Assembly: GCF_031178195.1 (NCBI RefSeq)
Contig: NZ_JAPSJL010000003.1
Coordinates: 186,001-250,000, forward strand
DNA: 64,000 nt
From: Zhihengliuella sp.
GTDB taxonomy: Bacteria > Actinomycetota > Actinomycetes > Actinomycetales > Micrococcaceae
Direction: 5' to 3'
The notes beneath the pieces were generated by a model. The model made no database searches. It had not been told where the DNA came from and saw only the letters and a program-made list of their open reading frames with translations. Shown here one piece after another: positions 55,860-64,000 of this stretch; the stretch's first letter is position 1; each line of letters begins with the position of its first letter. A program made the translations under genes and the position numbers.

Positions 55860-55942
55860 GCCAGACCAGCCACGACCACACCGCATTGTGCGTCCGGCGC
55901 TCCGCGCGCCGTGATGATTTTCGACTCCGAGGAGACCCCCGC

Positions 55943-57058
55943 ATGACCATGACCGCTGAGCAGGCCACCTGGTTCGCCGAGACGTTCGACAAGCTCGTGG
56001 CCAACGTCGGCACCGCCGTCCTCGGCAAGGACGAGGTGGTGCGGCTGGTCCTGACCTCCATGCTGGCCGAGGGGCACATCCTCCTCGAGGACGCACCGGG
56101 CACGGGCAAGACCATGCTCGCCCGCACGCTGGCCGCGACGGTCAAGGGCACCAACTCGCGCATCCAGTTCACTCCGGACCTGCTGCCGTCCGATGTCACC
56201 GGCATCACCATCTACGACCAGGCGACGCAGAAGTTCGAGTTCCACCGCGGGCCCATCTTCGCCAACCTCGTCCTGGCCGACGAGATCAACCGTGCCTCGC
56301 CGAAGACCCAGTCCGCGCTCCTCGAGGTCATGGAGGAGGGCCGCGTGACCGTCGACGGCGTGACCCACGGCCAGTACCGTCCCTTCATGGTGATCGCCAC
56401 CCAGAACCCGATCGAGCAGGCCGGCACCTACCGGCTGCCCGAGGCCCAACTGGACCGCTTCCTCATGAAGACGTCCCTCGGCTACCCGGGCCGCGCGGCG
56501 ACGGTCGAGGTGCTCTCCGGCAGCGCGGCCCGCGACCGCTCCGCCGCCGTGCACCCCGTCATCACCACCGAGGCCGTCGCCGACATGGCCGACCTGGCGA
56601 CCACCGTCCACGCCGAGGACTCCGTCCTGGACTACATCGCGCAGCTCTGCGAGGCCACTCGCGAGGCGGCCGAGACTCGCCTGGGCGTCTCCGTCCGCGG
56701 CGCCATCGCCATGGTCCGCGCGGCCAAGGTGTGGGCCGCGGCGGACGGCCGCCACTACCTCATCCCCGACGACGTGAAGGCCCTGGCGCCCTACGTCTGG
56801 ACGCACCGACTGGTGCTCGACCCGGAGGCCGAGTTCACCGGGGCGACCGCCGAGGGCGTCATCTCCGCCGTGGTGCAGAAGGTGCCCGCCCCGACCCGTC
56901 GTGGGGTGCCCGGCACGACGTCGGAGGCGACCACCGATCGGCTCTCCGGGGCCGCGCCGGCCAGCAGGGCGGAGGCGCGCGCGCAGACCGCCGGTGCAGG
57001 GGCCGCCGCCGGGACCGGTGCCGCCGCCGACGCGGGCCGGGGCGCGGGCGAGGCATGA
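55943..57058 (+). CDS. MoxR-family AAA+ ATPase
   Basis: ATG 55943 has GAGGAG (55929-55934) at 8 nt spacing and gives 371 residues. The AAA+ core shows Walker A EDAPGTGKTMLARTLA (about 51-66), DLLPSDVTGITIYDQ (MoxR-specific segment), Walker B LVLADEINRASPKTQSALLEVMEE, sensor 1 ATQNPIEQAGTYRLPEAQLDRF, and the lid region with RGAIAMVRAAKVWA. The last 45 residues are Ala/Pro/Gly low-complexity. MoxR ATPases act as chaperones for insertion of cofactors or assembly of membrane and secreted complexes, usually with a DUF58 partner, as here. Its stop overlaps the DUF58 ATG (ATGA). Confidence 0.95.
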   Translation: MTMTAEQATWFAETFDKLVANVGTAVLGKDEVVRLVLTSMLAEGHILLEDAPGTGKTMLARTLAATVKGTNSRIQFTPDLLPSDVTGITIYDQATQKFEFHRGPIFANLVLADEINRASPKTQSALLEVMEEGRVTVDGVTHGQYRPFMVIATQNPIEQAGTYRLPEAQLDRFLMKTSLGYPGRAATVEVLSGSAARDRSAAVHPVITTEAVADMADLATTVHAEDSVLDYIAQLCEATREAAETRLGVSVRGAIAMVRAAKVWAAADGRHYLIPDDVKALAPYVWTHRLVLDPEAEFTGATAEGVISAVVQKVPAPTRRGVPGTTSEATTDRLSGAAPASRAEARAQTAGAGAAAGTGAAADAGRGAGEA

Positions 57059-58500
57059 CCGCACCCCTGAAGGGGCGCTGGCCGACGTTCCGACCGCGTC
57101 GCCCGGGGGCGCCTGACACCGGACCGGGCGGCACGGGCGGCGGGAGCGACGGCGGGGCCCGCCGGGGAAGGCAGGCGGCGGCCCGCGAGCGGGCCCGCGC
57201 CGCCCGCGGCGCGCTCCGCCAGGCCCACACCCGCTCGGTGTCCGCCCTCAAGGAGGGCAACGACGTCGTCCGCGACTACGCGCACCCGTACGTCGAGCGC
57301 TATGCGCCCCGCGTTCGGCGCGTCGTCGAGCCGCTGCGGGATCTCGTCTCGCCGCTCGGCGCCGTCGTGGCCGCCACCGCCGTCCTCCTGTGGGCTCTCG
57401 GCGTGGTCTTCGGCTGGTTCGAGGCCGTCCTCGGCGGCGTCATGGCCGTGCTCCTCCTGCTGCTGGCCGTGGCCTTCATCCTCGGCCGCGCCGAGTTCCG
57501 CGTGGTGCTCGACGTCGCCCGCACCCGCGTGGCCGTCGGCGACCGCGCCGTCGGTGCCATGACGGTGGCCAACGCCGGCCGGACCGGCTCCAGCCCCGTC
57601 TCGATGGAGATGCCCGTGGGCCGCTCCGTCGCCGAGTTCGCCATCCCGCGGCTCGCCCCGGGGGCGGAGCACGAGGAGCTGTTCACGATTCCGACGCGGC
57701 GCCGCGCGGTCCTGCCTCTCGGACCGGTGCGGTCGGTGCGGGAGGACCCCTTCGGGCTCCTGCGCCGCCAGGTCCGCTGGACCGAGGAGCGCGAGCTGTT
57801 CGTCCACCCGCGGACGGTCAAGCTCGACGGCGCCAGCGCCGGCTTCATCCGCGACCTGGAGGGCATGCCGACCAAGGACCTCTCGCCGTCGGACGTCTCC
57901 TTCCACGCGCTGCGCGAGTACGCCCCCGGGGACGACCTGCGCCACGTCCACTGGCGCTCGACGGCACGGGCCGGCAAGCTCATGGTCCGCCAGTTCGAGG
58001 AGACCCGCCGCTCGCACGTGGCGATCGCCCTGTCCCTGCACCTCGACGAGTACGGACGCGACGCGGACGCCGCCGCCGAGGACTTCGAGCTCGCGGTCGC
58101 CGTCGCCGCGTCGATCGGGCTGCAGACCAAGGCCGACGAGCGCAAGCTCTCCGTCATGACCCAGGAGGGCCCGGTGCGCACCGAGACCGCCCGCCAGCTC
58201 CTCGACGGGCTGACCCGCATCGAGTCTCGGGCCACCGGGCGGCGTGGGATCGTCGAGGTCTCGCGTGCCACCGCCGACGCGGTGCCGAACGCGTCCATCA
58301 TGTTCGTGGTCACCGGCGCCGCCGCCACCGCGCGGCAGCTGCGCCAGGCCAGCATGCACGTGCCGGCCGGCGTGCGCGCCATCGCCCTGCGCTGCGGCCT
58401 GGGCCTGGAGCCGGCCCGCAACACGATCGGGGAGCTCACCGTCCTGACCATCGGCTCCCTCGACGAGCTCGGACTCGTGCTGCGGAAGGCGATGGCATGA
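57055..58500 (+). CDS. DUF58 domain protein
   Basis: A 481-residue protein. The basic Pro/Gly-rich cytosolic start leads to two close hydrophobic helices (VAATAVLLWALGVVFGW and MAVLLLLLAVAFIL, about 100-145). A beta-rich domain follows, then the DUF58 core with LREYAPGDDLRHVHWRSTARAGKLMVRQFEETRR (about 290-325) and a von Willebrand A-like fold after it. It is the usual MoxR partner. It overlaps moxR upstream by 4 bp and the transglutaminase-like gene downstream by 4 bp, which implies stoichiometric production. Function in the family is poorly known beyond complex assembly. Confidence 0.93.
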   Translation: MTAPLKGRWPTFRPRRPGAPDTGPGGTGGGSDGGARRGRQAAARERARAARGALRQAHTRSVSALKEGNDVVRDYAHPYVERYAPRVRRVVEPLRDLVSPLGAVVAATAVLLWALGVVFGWFEAVLGGVMAVLLLLLAVAFILGRAEFRVVLDVARTRVAVGDRAVGAMTVANAGRTGSSPVSMEMPVGRSVAEFAIPRLAPGAEHEELFTIPTRRRAVLPLGPVRSVREDPFGLLRRQVRWTEERELFVHPRTVKLDGASAGFIRDLEGMPTKDLSPSDVSFHALREYAPGDDLRHVHWRSTARAGKLMVRQFEETRRSHVAIALSLHLDEYGRDADAAAEDFELAVAVAASIGLQTKADERKLSVMTQEGPVRTETARQLLDGLTRIESRATGRRGIVEVSRATADAVPNASIMFVVTGAAATARQLRQASMHVPAGVRAIALRCGLGLEPARNTIGELTVLTIGSLDELGLVLRKAMA

Positions 58501-61004
58501 GCGGATACCCCGAATCGATGTCCGGCAGGCGCTACGCCATCGACGCGGCCTGCATCGGCGCCGCCCTGGCCCTGGGGCTCCTCGGCCTGTTCGACGCCTA
58601 CGGCGGGAGCGCCCAGTTCCTGCTCGCCGCGTTCGGAGGCCTGGCCGCCGGCCTCGGCCTGGCCTGGGCCAACCGCCACTACCGGCTCGGCTTCTGGACC
58701 ACCGCCGCCCTGCTGCTGCTGAGCTACCTGGTCCTCGGCACGCCGCTGGCCACGCCACGGGAGGCGTTCGCCGGCGCGCTGCCGACGCTGGACTCCCTGC
58801 GGACCCTCGTCACGGGCGTCGCGCTGTCCTGGAAGGACATGCTCACGGTCGCGCCGCCGGTCGGCGCACTCGGGGGCGTCCTGATCGTCGCGTTCCTCTC
58901 CGCGCTGCTGTCCTCCTTTTCCGCCGGCCTGCTGGCGTGGCGTCGGATCTCGCCCTTCTGGACCCTGATCCCGCTGCTGGCGATGTACGTGGTCGGCATC
59001 GTCTTCGGCACGCAGGGCGTCCCGCTGCCGCTGCTGCGCGGCCTGGCGTTCACGGCGATCGTCGTCGGCTGGCTCGCCTGGCGCCGACGCCTGAACCGCG
59101 TCAGCGCCGGCCGTCTGGCCGGCGGCGACGCGCACGGCGAGACGGGCAGCACGACCACGGGCCGCTGGGGCACCGTGGCGGGCAGCGCCGTCGTCCGTCG
59201 GGTGGTGGGCGGCGCGGCGGTCCTCGCCGTCGCCGGCGGGCTGACCGCGGTCGCCGCTCCCTGGTTGGCGGGGGAGAACCCCCGCCAGGTGCTGCGCGAC
59301 GCCGTCGATCCTCCCGTGGACCTCTACGACTACCCGAGCCCCCTGACGAGCTTCCGCCGCTACGTGAAGGACATGGCGGAGGAGCCGCTGTTCACGGTGG
59401 AGGGGCTGCCCGAGGGCCGGCGCGTGCGCCTGGCCGCGCTGGGCTCCTACAACGGCATGGTGCTCAACGTGGACCCGTCCTCGGGCGGTAACTTCGCGCC
59501 CGTCGGCGACACCACGGACATCCGCTCCGGCACGACGGCCGCGGGCCGTGAGGGCGGCACGCTCGAGATCCGGATCGAGGCGTACGACGGCGTGTGGCTG
59601 CCGGGCGGCGGCAAGCTCGCCGGGCTGGAGGTCTCCGGCGACGGATCCGAGCGGCTCTCGCGCTCGCTGTTCTACAACGACGAGCTGGAGACGGCGCTGA
59701 GCACCACCGGGTTGCGCGAGGGCGATGTCTACACCGCCCAGGTGCTCTTCCCCGCCCGTCCCTCCGACGAGGAGCTGGCCGAGGCGCGCTTCAGCGAGGA
59801 ACGGATGCCGGACCTGCTGAATGTCCCACCCGCGGTGACGGCCAAGGCCCCGGACTTCGTGGGGACGGCGGCGGACGACTTCGGCCGGGCCCGGAACCTC
59901 GAGGCCGCCCTGAAGACGGGCGGCTACTTCTCCAACGGGACCGAGGGGCAGGTCCCCTCCCTCTCCGGCCACGGCGCCGGGCGGCTGAGCCAGCTCCTCG
60001 ACGCCGAGGACATGATCGGCGACGACGAGCAGTACGCCGTCGCGATGGCCCTCATGGCACGCGAGCAGGGGATGCCCGCCCGTGTGGTCATGGGCTTCTA
60101 CCCGGAGGAGTACGCCCCCGGGGAGCCCGTGGCGATCACGGGGTCCGACGTGCACGCGTGGGTCGAGATCGCGTTCGAGGAGCATGGCTGGGTGGCGTTC
60201 GACCCCACCCCGGACGAGGACCAGCAGCCGACCCCGCCCGAGCAGGAGCCGAAGTCCGTGCCGCAGCCCCAGGTGCTGCAGCCGCCGCCCCCCGCCCAGG
60301 ACGAGGCGGACCTCCCGCCGGAGACGGCCCCCGAGCCGCAGGACCTGGAGAACGAGCCGCTGACGTTCTGGGAGCGCTGGGGCACCGTGATCCTGGTGGT
60401 GGGGATCTCGCTCGGCACGCTGCTGCTGCTCATGGCGCCGCTGCTGTTGATCGCGGCGCTCAAGCTCCGGCGGCGTCGGCGCCGGTTCACGACCGGGACC
60501 CGCTCCGAGCGTCTCGGCGGCGGCTGGCACGAGGTCCTCAGCCAGGCGGCCGACCTCGGCGTGGTCCCCGCCGTCGGGGCGACCCGGCGGGAGTCCGCCA
60601 CCGCGCTGACGGCCGGCTTCCCCGCGGCCGGCCTGTCCGTCGCCGCCCTGGCCGCGCGCGCCGACCGGGCCACGTTCGGCGCCGAGGAGCCGACGGAGGA
60701 GGAGATCGCCCGCTACTGGGACGACGTCGACGGGCAGCTGCGCTCCATGACGGAGCCGCTGGGGTTCTGGCAGCGCCAGCGGGCGAAGTACTCGCCGCGC
60801 TCCCTCCTGCACGACGCCGCCACCCGGCTGGCCGAGCGCCGCGCGGCCGCCCGGTCCGCGGCGGGCGGCCCGGTCGCCGAACGGCTCGGCGAGTGGTGGC
60901 GGCGCGCCGCCGACGCGGTGCCCGTCCCCGGCCCCAACCGGCCCCCGCGTGGTGGAAACCGCACCGGGGTCCGTAAAGTAAACGCAGACGCACCGAAGGA
61001 GTAG
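58497..61004 (+). CDS. Multispanning transglutaminase-like protein (TgpA-like) with altered active site
   Basis: An 835-residue protein. About six N-terminal helices (residues 10-260) lead to an extracytoplasmic region, then one more helix (about 627-660) and a cytosolic DUF4129-like tail. The transglutaminase-like core reads IGDDEQYAVAMALMAREQGMPARVVMGF. In active relatives this segment is GxCEQF, so the catalytic Cys position is Asp510. The His (SDVHAWVEI, H553) and Asp (FDPTP, D569) are kept. Crosslinking or peptidase activity of the usual kind is therefore unlikely; a binding or scaffold role fits better. TgpA-like proteins usually accompany MoxR and DUF58. It overlaps DUF58 by 4 bp, and the RDD-FHA gene starts 3 bp after its stop. 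Confidence 0.9.
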   Translation: MSGYPESMSGRRYAIDAACIGAALALGLLGLFDAYGGSAQFLLAAFGGLAAGLGLAWANRHYRLGFWTTAALLLLSYLVLGTPLATPREAFAGALPTLDSLRTLVTGVALSWKDMLTVAPPVGALGGVLIVAFLSALLSSFSAGLLAWRRISPFWTLIPLLAMYVVGIVFGTQGVPLPLLRGLAFTAIVVGWLAWRRRLNRVSAGRLAGGDAHGETGSTTTGRWGTVAGSAVVRRVVGGAAVLAVAGGLTAVAAPWLAGENPRQVLRDAVDPPVDLYDYPSPLTSFRRYVKDMAEEPLFTVEGLPEGRRVRLAALGSYNGMVLNVDPSSGGNFAPVGDTTDIRSGTTAAGREGGTLEIRIEAYDGVWLPGGGKLAGLEVSGDGSERLSRSLFYNDELETALSTTGLREGDVYTAQVLFPARPSDEELAEARFSEERMPDLLNVPPAVTAKAPDFVGTAADDFGRARNLEAALKTGGYFSNGTEGQVPSLSGHGAGRLSQLLDAEDMIGDDEQYAVAMALMAREQGMPARVVMGFYPEEYAPGEPVAITGSDVHAWVEIAFEEHGWVAFDPTPDEDQQPTPPEQEPKSVPQPQVLQPPPPAQDEADLPPETAPEPQDLENEPLTFWERWGTVILVVGISLGTLLLLMAPLLLIAALKLRRRRRRFTTGTRSERLGGGWHEVLSQAADLGVVPAVGATRRESATALTAGFPAAGLSVAALAARADRATFGAEEPTEEEIARYWDDVDGQLRSMTEPLGFWQRQRAKYSPRSLLHDAATRLAERRAAARSAAGGPVAERLGEWWRRAADAVPVPGPNRPPRGGNRTGVRKVNADAPKE

Positions 61005-61007
61005 TGA

Positions 61008-62291
61008 GTGTCGAAAGCGATGCACCTGGTCAACGCTTCAGCAGCCCAGCGTTTGGGGGCGTGGCTGCTGGACGCGGCGCCCGTCGCCGTCGTCGGCGGC
61101 GCCTTCGGTGCTGCCCTCGCGCCGCAGCTGCGGCATGCGGTGGCGGCACCCGAGACGCTCGGGCAGGTGTCCGGCCAGCTCGCGCTCGCCAGCCTCCTCT
61201 GCCTGGCCTACGGGCTCTTCCAGTGGTGGTGGGAGGCCACCCGGGGCAAGACCGTCGGAAATCTCCTCCTGGGGCTGCGGACCACGGACGAGGACGGCTT
61301 CGCCCCCGGGTGGGGCAAGACGTTCGTGCGGCGGCTGATCATCGGGCTCGCCGGGATCGTGCCCCTGATCGGGCCGATCCTGATCGTCGTGTCCAACCTC
61401 TGGGATCCGAACCACCAGCGGCAGGGCTGGCACGACAAGGTGGCCCGCACCCTGGTGATGGACGTCCGCGCCGGTCGCGACCCGCTGACCACCGGGGGTC
61501 TCTTCGGTCCCGAGGCCTTCGCTCCGCTGGGGATGCCCGTCGCGAACGCGCCCCTGCCGGACGAGTCCGTCCGCGACTTCTCCGAACTCATCAGCGAGGT
61601 CCCGGGGCGCCCCGCCGCCGCGCGCACCGAGAGCGCTCCCGCGGCCGAGGCGCCCGCCTACGCCGACGCACCCGCCTACGCCGACGCGCGATCCCGGGGC
61701 GGAGCCGACGCCTCCCTCGACGCGCGCCCTGCCGCGGGCGTCCCCGCCGAGGCTCCCGTGGCCGGTGCTCCGGCCGCACCTGCCCCGGTGGCCGAGCCCG
61801 CGGCACCCGTCGCCTGGAGCCCGACGACCGGCTCGAACGCGACGTCCGAACCGGCGGCTCCGGCGCCGTCGTCGTCGACCGGGGCGGTCGCCACGGGCCC
61901 GGCGACCGCCGAGCACCCCGACGACGCCGTGCAGCAGACGCAGTTCCGGCGTCCGGAGCCCTCGGCCACGCGGCTGGTGTTCGACGATGGCCAGACCGCC
62001 GTCATCGAGGCGTCCCTCCTCATCGGCCGCAACCCGTCCGCCGCGGCGGGCGAGGAGGTCGCCGACCTGTTCAGCCTGGCCGACATCGGCCGCTCCGTCT
62101 CCAAGACGCACCTGCTGGTGCAGGCCGCCGCCAACGGCGTGTGGGTGACCGACCGCGGCTCCACCAACGGCTCCGCGGTGTCCGATGCCGGCGGGGAGCG
62201 TCGCGTCCTCGAGGCCGGCCAGCCGGTGAAGGCCGCCGTCGGCGACACCGTCTGGCTCGGCGACCGCTACTTCAAGGTCGAGCGCGCGTGA
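61008..62291 (+). CDS. RDD membrane protein with C-terminal FHA domain
   Basis: A 427-residue protein from GTG 61008, with AAGGAG (60996-61001) upstream. The N-terminal RDD domain (about 8-160) has ASAAQRLGAWLLDAAPVAVVGGAFG and WWEATRGKTVGNLLLGLRTTDEDG, with three or four membrane helices. A Pro/Ala-rich linker (about 185-315) includes two PAYADA repeats encoded by an 18-bp tandem repeat (61653-61688). The FHA domain (about 320-427) keeps the phosphothreonine-binding residues: LIGRNP, SVSKTH and DRGSTNG. It would read Ser/Thr kinase signals at the membrane. The stop overlaps the PP2C start, so reader and eraser of phosphorylation are made together. Confidence 0.92.
   Translation: MSKAMHLVNASAAQRLGAWLLDAAPVAVVGGAFGAALAPQLRHAVAAPETLGQVSGQLALASLLCLAYGLFQWWWEATRGKTVGNLLLGLRTTDEDGFAPGWGKTFVRRLIIGLAGIVPLIGPILIVVSNLWDPNHQRQGWHDKVARTLVMDVRAGRDPLTTGGLFGPEAFAPLGMPVANAPLPDESVRDFSELISEVPGRPAAARTESAPAAEAPAYADAPAYADARSRGGADASLDARPAAGVPAEAPVAGAPAAPAPVAEPAAPVAWSPTTGSNATSEPAAPAPSSSTGAVATGPATAEHPDDAVQQTQFRRPEPSATRLVFDDGQTAVIEASLLIGRNPSAAAGEEVADLFSLADIGRSVSKTHLLVQAAANGVWVTDRGSTNGSAVSDAGGERRVLEAGQPVKAAVGDTVWLGDRYFKVERA
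61653..61688 (+). repeat. 18-bp in-frame tandem repeat in the RDD-FHA linker
   Basis: Two copies encode PAYADA-PAYADA in the linker between RDD and FHA domains. Confidence 0.8.
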
Positions 62292-63337
62292 CTCCCGCAG
62301 CATCCGCCGCCGACGGCGCAGACGCGAGGGGTGCCGGCGAGCCAGAGGCGGCTGGCGCCGACGGCGCTCCGGCGACCGAGCCCCTCGACACGGCCGCCGT
62401 CGCCGGCGAACCCCGGGCAGACGACCCGGGCGGGGGCTCCGCTGCGACGCCGATCCGGTTCGTCCACGGGTTCGCCACCGACCGGGGCCTGCGACGCGAG
62501 CTCAACGAGGACTCCGTCCTGGCTGCCGAGACCCTGTTCGCCGTCGCCGACGGCATGGGCGGTCACGAGGCGGGCGAGGTGGCCAGCCGCGTCTGCGTGG
62601 AGACCCTCGCCGCCGGCTATCGGGCGGCCGACGGCCGGCTCGAGCCCGAGGACATCCACCAGCTGATGGGACAGGCGGACCGCGCCATCCGGGAGGCCGC
62701 CTGCGAGCGTGCCGGCACCACGCTGGCCGGGGCGGCCGTGGTCGAGCACGAGGGCGCACCGCACTGGCTGGTCTTCAACGTGGGCGACTCCCGCACGTAC
62801 CGCTACTCGCACGCCCGGCTCGCGCAGGTCAGCGTGGACCACTCCGAGGTCCAGATGCTCGTGGACAGCGGCGAGATCAGCCTGGAGCAGGCGATCGTGC
62901 ACCCGCGCCGGAACGTCATCACGCGCGCCCTCGGCGCCGGGGACGACCCGCGCCCCGAGTTCTGGATGATGCCGGTGGAGATCGGCGACCGGCTCCTCAT
63001 CTGCTCGGACGGACTCAGCGGAGAGGTCCGCGACGCCGACATCCAGAGCATCCTCGAACGCTTCCCGTCCGCGCAGGACGCGGTGGACGAGCTCGTCCAG
63101 GCCGCGCTGCGCAACGGGGGGCGGGACAACGTCTCCGTCGTCGTCGTCGACGCGGTGGCCGGACACCCCGACGACCCGTTGGCCGATACGCGGCCGCGCC
63201 GGCATCCGGAGGCGGACAGCACGACGACGGAGCCCGGGGTGGGTCTCTTCGGCGCTGGCCGGCCCGGGCGCGGCCCGACCGAACGCGGCGCGCGCCAGAG
63301 TCCGCACCGCGGATCCGACGACCGGGGGACTGCCTGA
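62288..63337 (+). CDS. PP2C-type Ser/Thr protein phosphatase
   Basis: A 349-residue cytosolic phosphatase from GTG 62288 (4-bp overlap with the RDD-FHA gene). After an Ala/Gly-rich lead of about 60 residues come the PPM motifs: RRELNEDSVL, LFAVADGMGGHEAGEVAS (metal Asp and GG), VFNVGDSRTYRY, LLICSDGLSGEV and GGRDNVSVVVVD (C-terminal metal Asp). The tail is Pro/Arg/Thr-rich. No transmembrane segment is seen, so it acts from the cytosol, presumably against phosphoproteins bound by the neighbouring FHA domain. No Ser/Thr kinase gene lies inside the window; it may follow to the right. The stop overlaps the next start (TGATG). Confidence 0.95.
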   Translation: MTPAASAADGADARGAGEPEAAGADGAPATEPLDTAAVAGEPRADDPGGGSAATPIRFVHGFATDRGLRRELNEDSVLAAETLFAVADGMGGHEAGEVASRVCVETLAAGYRAADGRLEPEDIHQLMGQADRAIREAACERAGTTLAGAAVVEHEGAPHWLVFNVGDSRTYRYSHARLAQVSVDHSEVQMLVDSGEISLEQAIVHPRRNVITRALGAGDDPRPEFWMMPVEIGDRLLICSDGLSGEVRDADIQSILERFPSAQDAVDELVQAALRNGGRDNVSVVVVDAVAGHPDDPLADTRPRRHPEADSTTTEPGVGLFGAGRPGRGPTERGARQSPHRGSDDRGTA

Positions 63338-64000
63338 TGGAACTCGAGTACACACCCGGCGACCTGTACGCCCTGATCCGGACGAGCCACGTGGTGCTGC
63401 TGCCCGCCGACGTCGACCGCGCCCAGGTTCAGCTGCTCTGGGCCGTCGCGGGGCGGCCGGACGCAACGGTCGGTTCGCTGCTGTCGACGCTCATGGGCGC
63501 CGCGGACCTGCAGATCGACCGGATGCCGCCGTTCGCCGTCGTCTCCCGCGAGCGGGCGCCGCACGTGGTGGTCCGCGGCGGCTTCCGGCTGCACGCGGTG
63601 TCGCGCAGCGCGGCGGGCGAGGCGACGGAGGATGCCAGCGGTGAGGACGTGGCGACCTGGCAGGAACGGCGCTTCCGCCCGGCCGACGGATGGACCCTGG
63701 CGCGGACGCCGGGCGAGGTCGATGCCGCGTCGGACGCGGCGGCTGCCGACTGGTGGCCGATCTCCGAGGGCATCGTGCGCGTCGGCGGCCTGCGGACCGC
63801 GGACGCGGGATCGGAGGTCCCCGCGGGCAGCGCTGCCTCGGCCGAGGCGGGGCCGACGGTGACCGAGGCCGAGCCGACCGTCAGCGAGGCGGAGCCGACC
63901 CCTGCGGAAACGGCGGCGCCGGAACCGACGGCGGCTCCGGAACCGACAGCGGCTCCGGTGTCGGAGCCGACCCCTGAGCCGCAGCCTGCCGACGCCGAGG
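63337..64000 (+). CDS. Unknown protein with Pro/Glu-rich linker, 5' part
   Basis: ATG 63337 overlaps the PP2C stop and the frame is open to the window end, giving at least 221 residues. The first 150 residues form a folded-looking domain (MELEYTPGDLYALIRTSHVVLLP, then SLLSTLMGAADLQIDRMPPFAVV and RFRPADGWTLARTPG). From about residue 165 it becomes a low-complexity linker with repeated EPT/AEP units. In similar clusters of other actinobacteria the gene here encodes an FHA-domain protein, but no FHA motif is present in the visible part, so that is only an expectation. It is a likely member of the MoxR unit. Confidence 0.7.
   Translation, partial: MELEYTPGDLYALIRTSHVVLLPADVDRAQVQLLWAVAGRPDATVGSLLSTLMGAADLQIDRMPPFAVVSRERAPHVVVRGGFRLHAVSRSAAGEATEDASGEDVATWQERRFRPADGWTLARTPGEVDAASDAAAADWWPISEGIVRVGGLRTADAGSEVPAGSAASAEAGPTVTEAEPTVSEAEPTPAETAAPEPTAAPEPTAAPVSEPTPEPQPADAE

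Overview
The window is about 64 kb of very high-GC DNA (roughly 70 % by eye) from an actinobacterium. GTG and TTG starts, many tightly overlapping ORFs, SufS-SufU without an adjacent SufBCD set, an acyl-CoA carboxylase epsilon subunit and gene orders shared with mycobacteria all point to Actinomycetota. The overall gene set fits Micrococcales and probably Micrococcaceae (inference; no rRNA is present to confirm it). There is no rRNA, CRISPR array, insertion sequence or phage. The one RNA gene recognised is tRNA-Gln(TTG).

Layout. 1-5 kb: the 3' end of a membrane acyltransferase-like gene, a secreted protein of unknown function, tRNA-Gln, glmU, prs and a PqqD-like gene. 5-9 kb: rplY-pth, then sufS-sufU-lepB. 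9-16 kb: an HPr-kinase-like/PqqD-like fusion, a DUF2505 protein, mfd and three small envelope-type or unknown genes. 16-21 kb: deoC, a phosphosugar mutase, purine nucleoside phosphorylase and a divergent LpdA-type flavoprotein (nucleoside salvage and redox). 21-29 kb: an MHS-family transporter and an oligosaccharide uptake unit (binding protein, two permeases, GH13 glucosidase) facing a divergent ROK repressor. 29-46 kb: acyl-CoA carboxylase genes (alpha, Maf; epsilon, beta, an SDR, BirA), with alpha-maf separated from epsilon-beta by an 11-kb block holding an MMPL exporter and its TetR, a DAACS symporter, a 13E12-type HNH protein and a DUF885 protein. 47-49 kb: a PH-domain membrane protein and a class III nucleotidyl cyclase.

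49.5-64 kb is the most striking region. It encodes a 2070-residue surface protein made of Ig-like and fibronectin III repeats, followed by MoxR ATPase, DUF58, a multispanning transglutaminase-like protein whose catalytic cysteine position is Asp, an RDD membrane protein with a C-terminal FHA domain, a PP2C phosphatase, and a last gene cut by the window edge. From moxR onward the genes overlap or nearly touch. This looks like a phosphorylation-regulated machine that assembles or controls an envelope protein; its function is not established here.

Regulatory patterns cross gene boundaries. About ten genes have a TANNNT-like -10 box 6-8 nt before the start codon, which suggests leaderless mRNAs. 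The two carboxylase units share a TGTAGG/CCTACA-type palindrome. The TetR promoter carries two tandem 15-bp palindromes. The MHS promoter has a palindrome between -35 and -10. Four intergenic spacers hold short tandem repeats with units of 14, 16, 17 and 20 bp. Strong GC-rich hairpins mark most transcription-unit ends.
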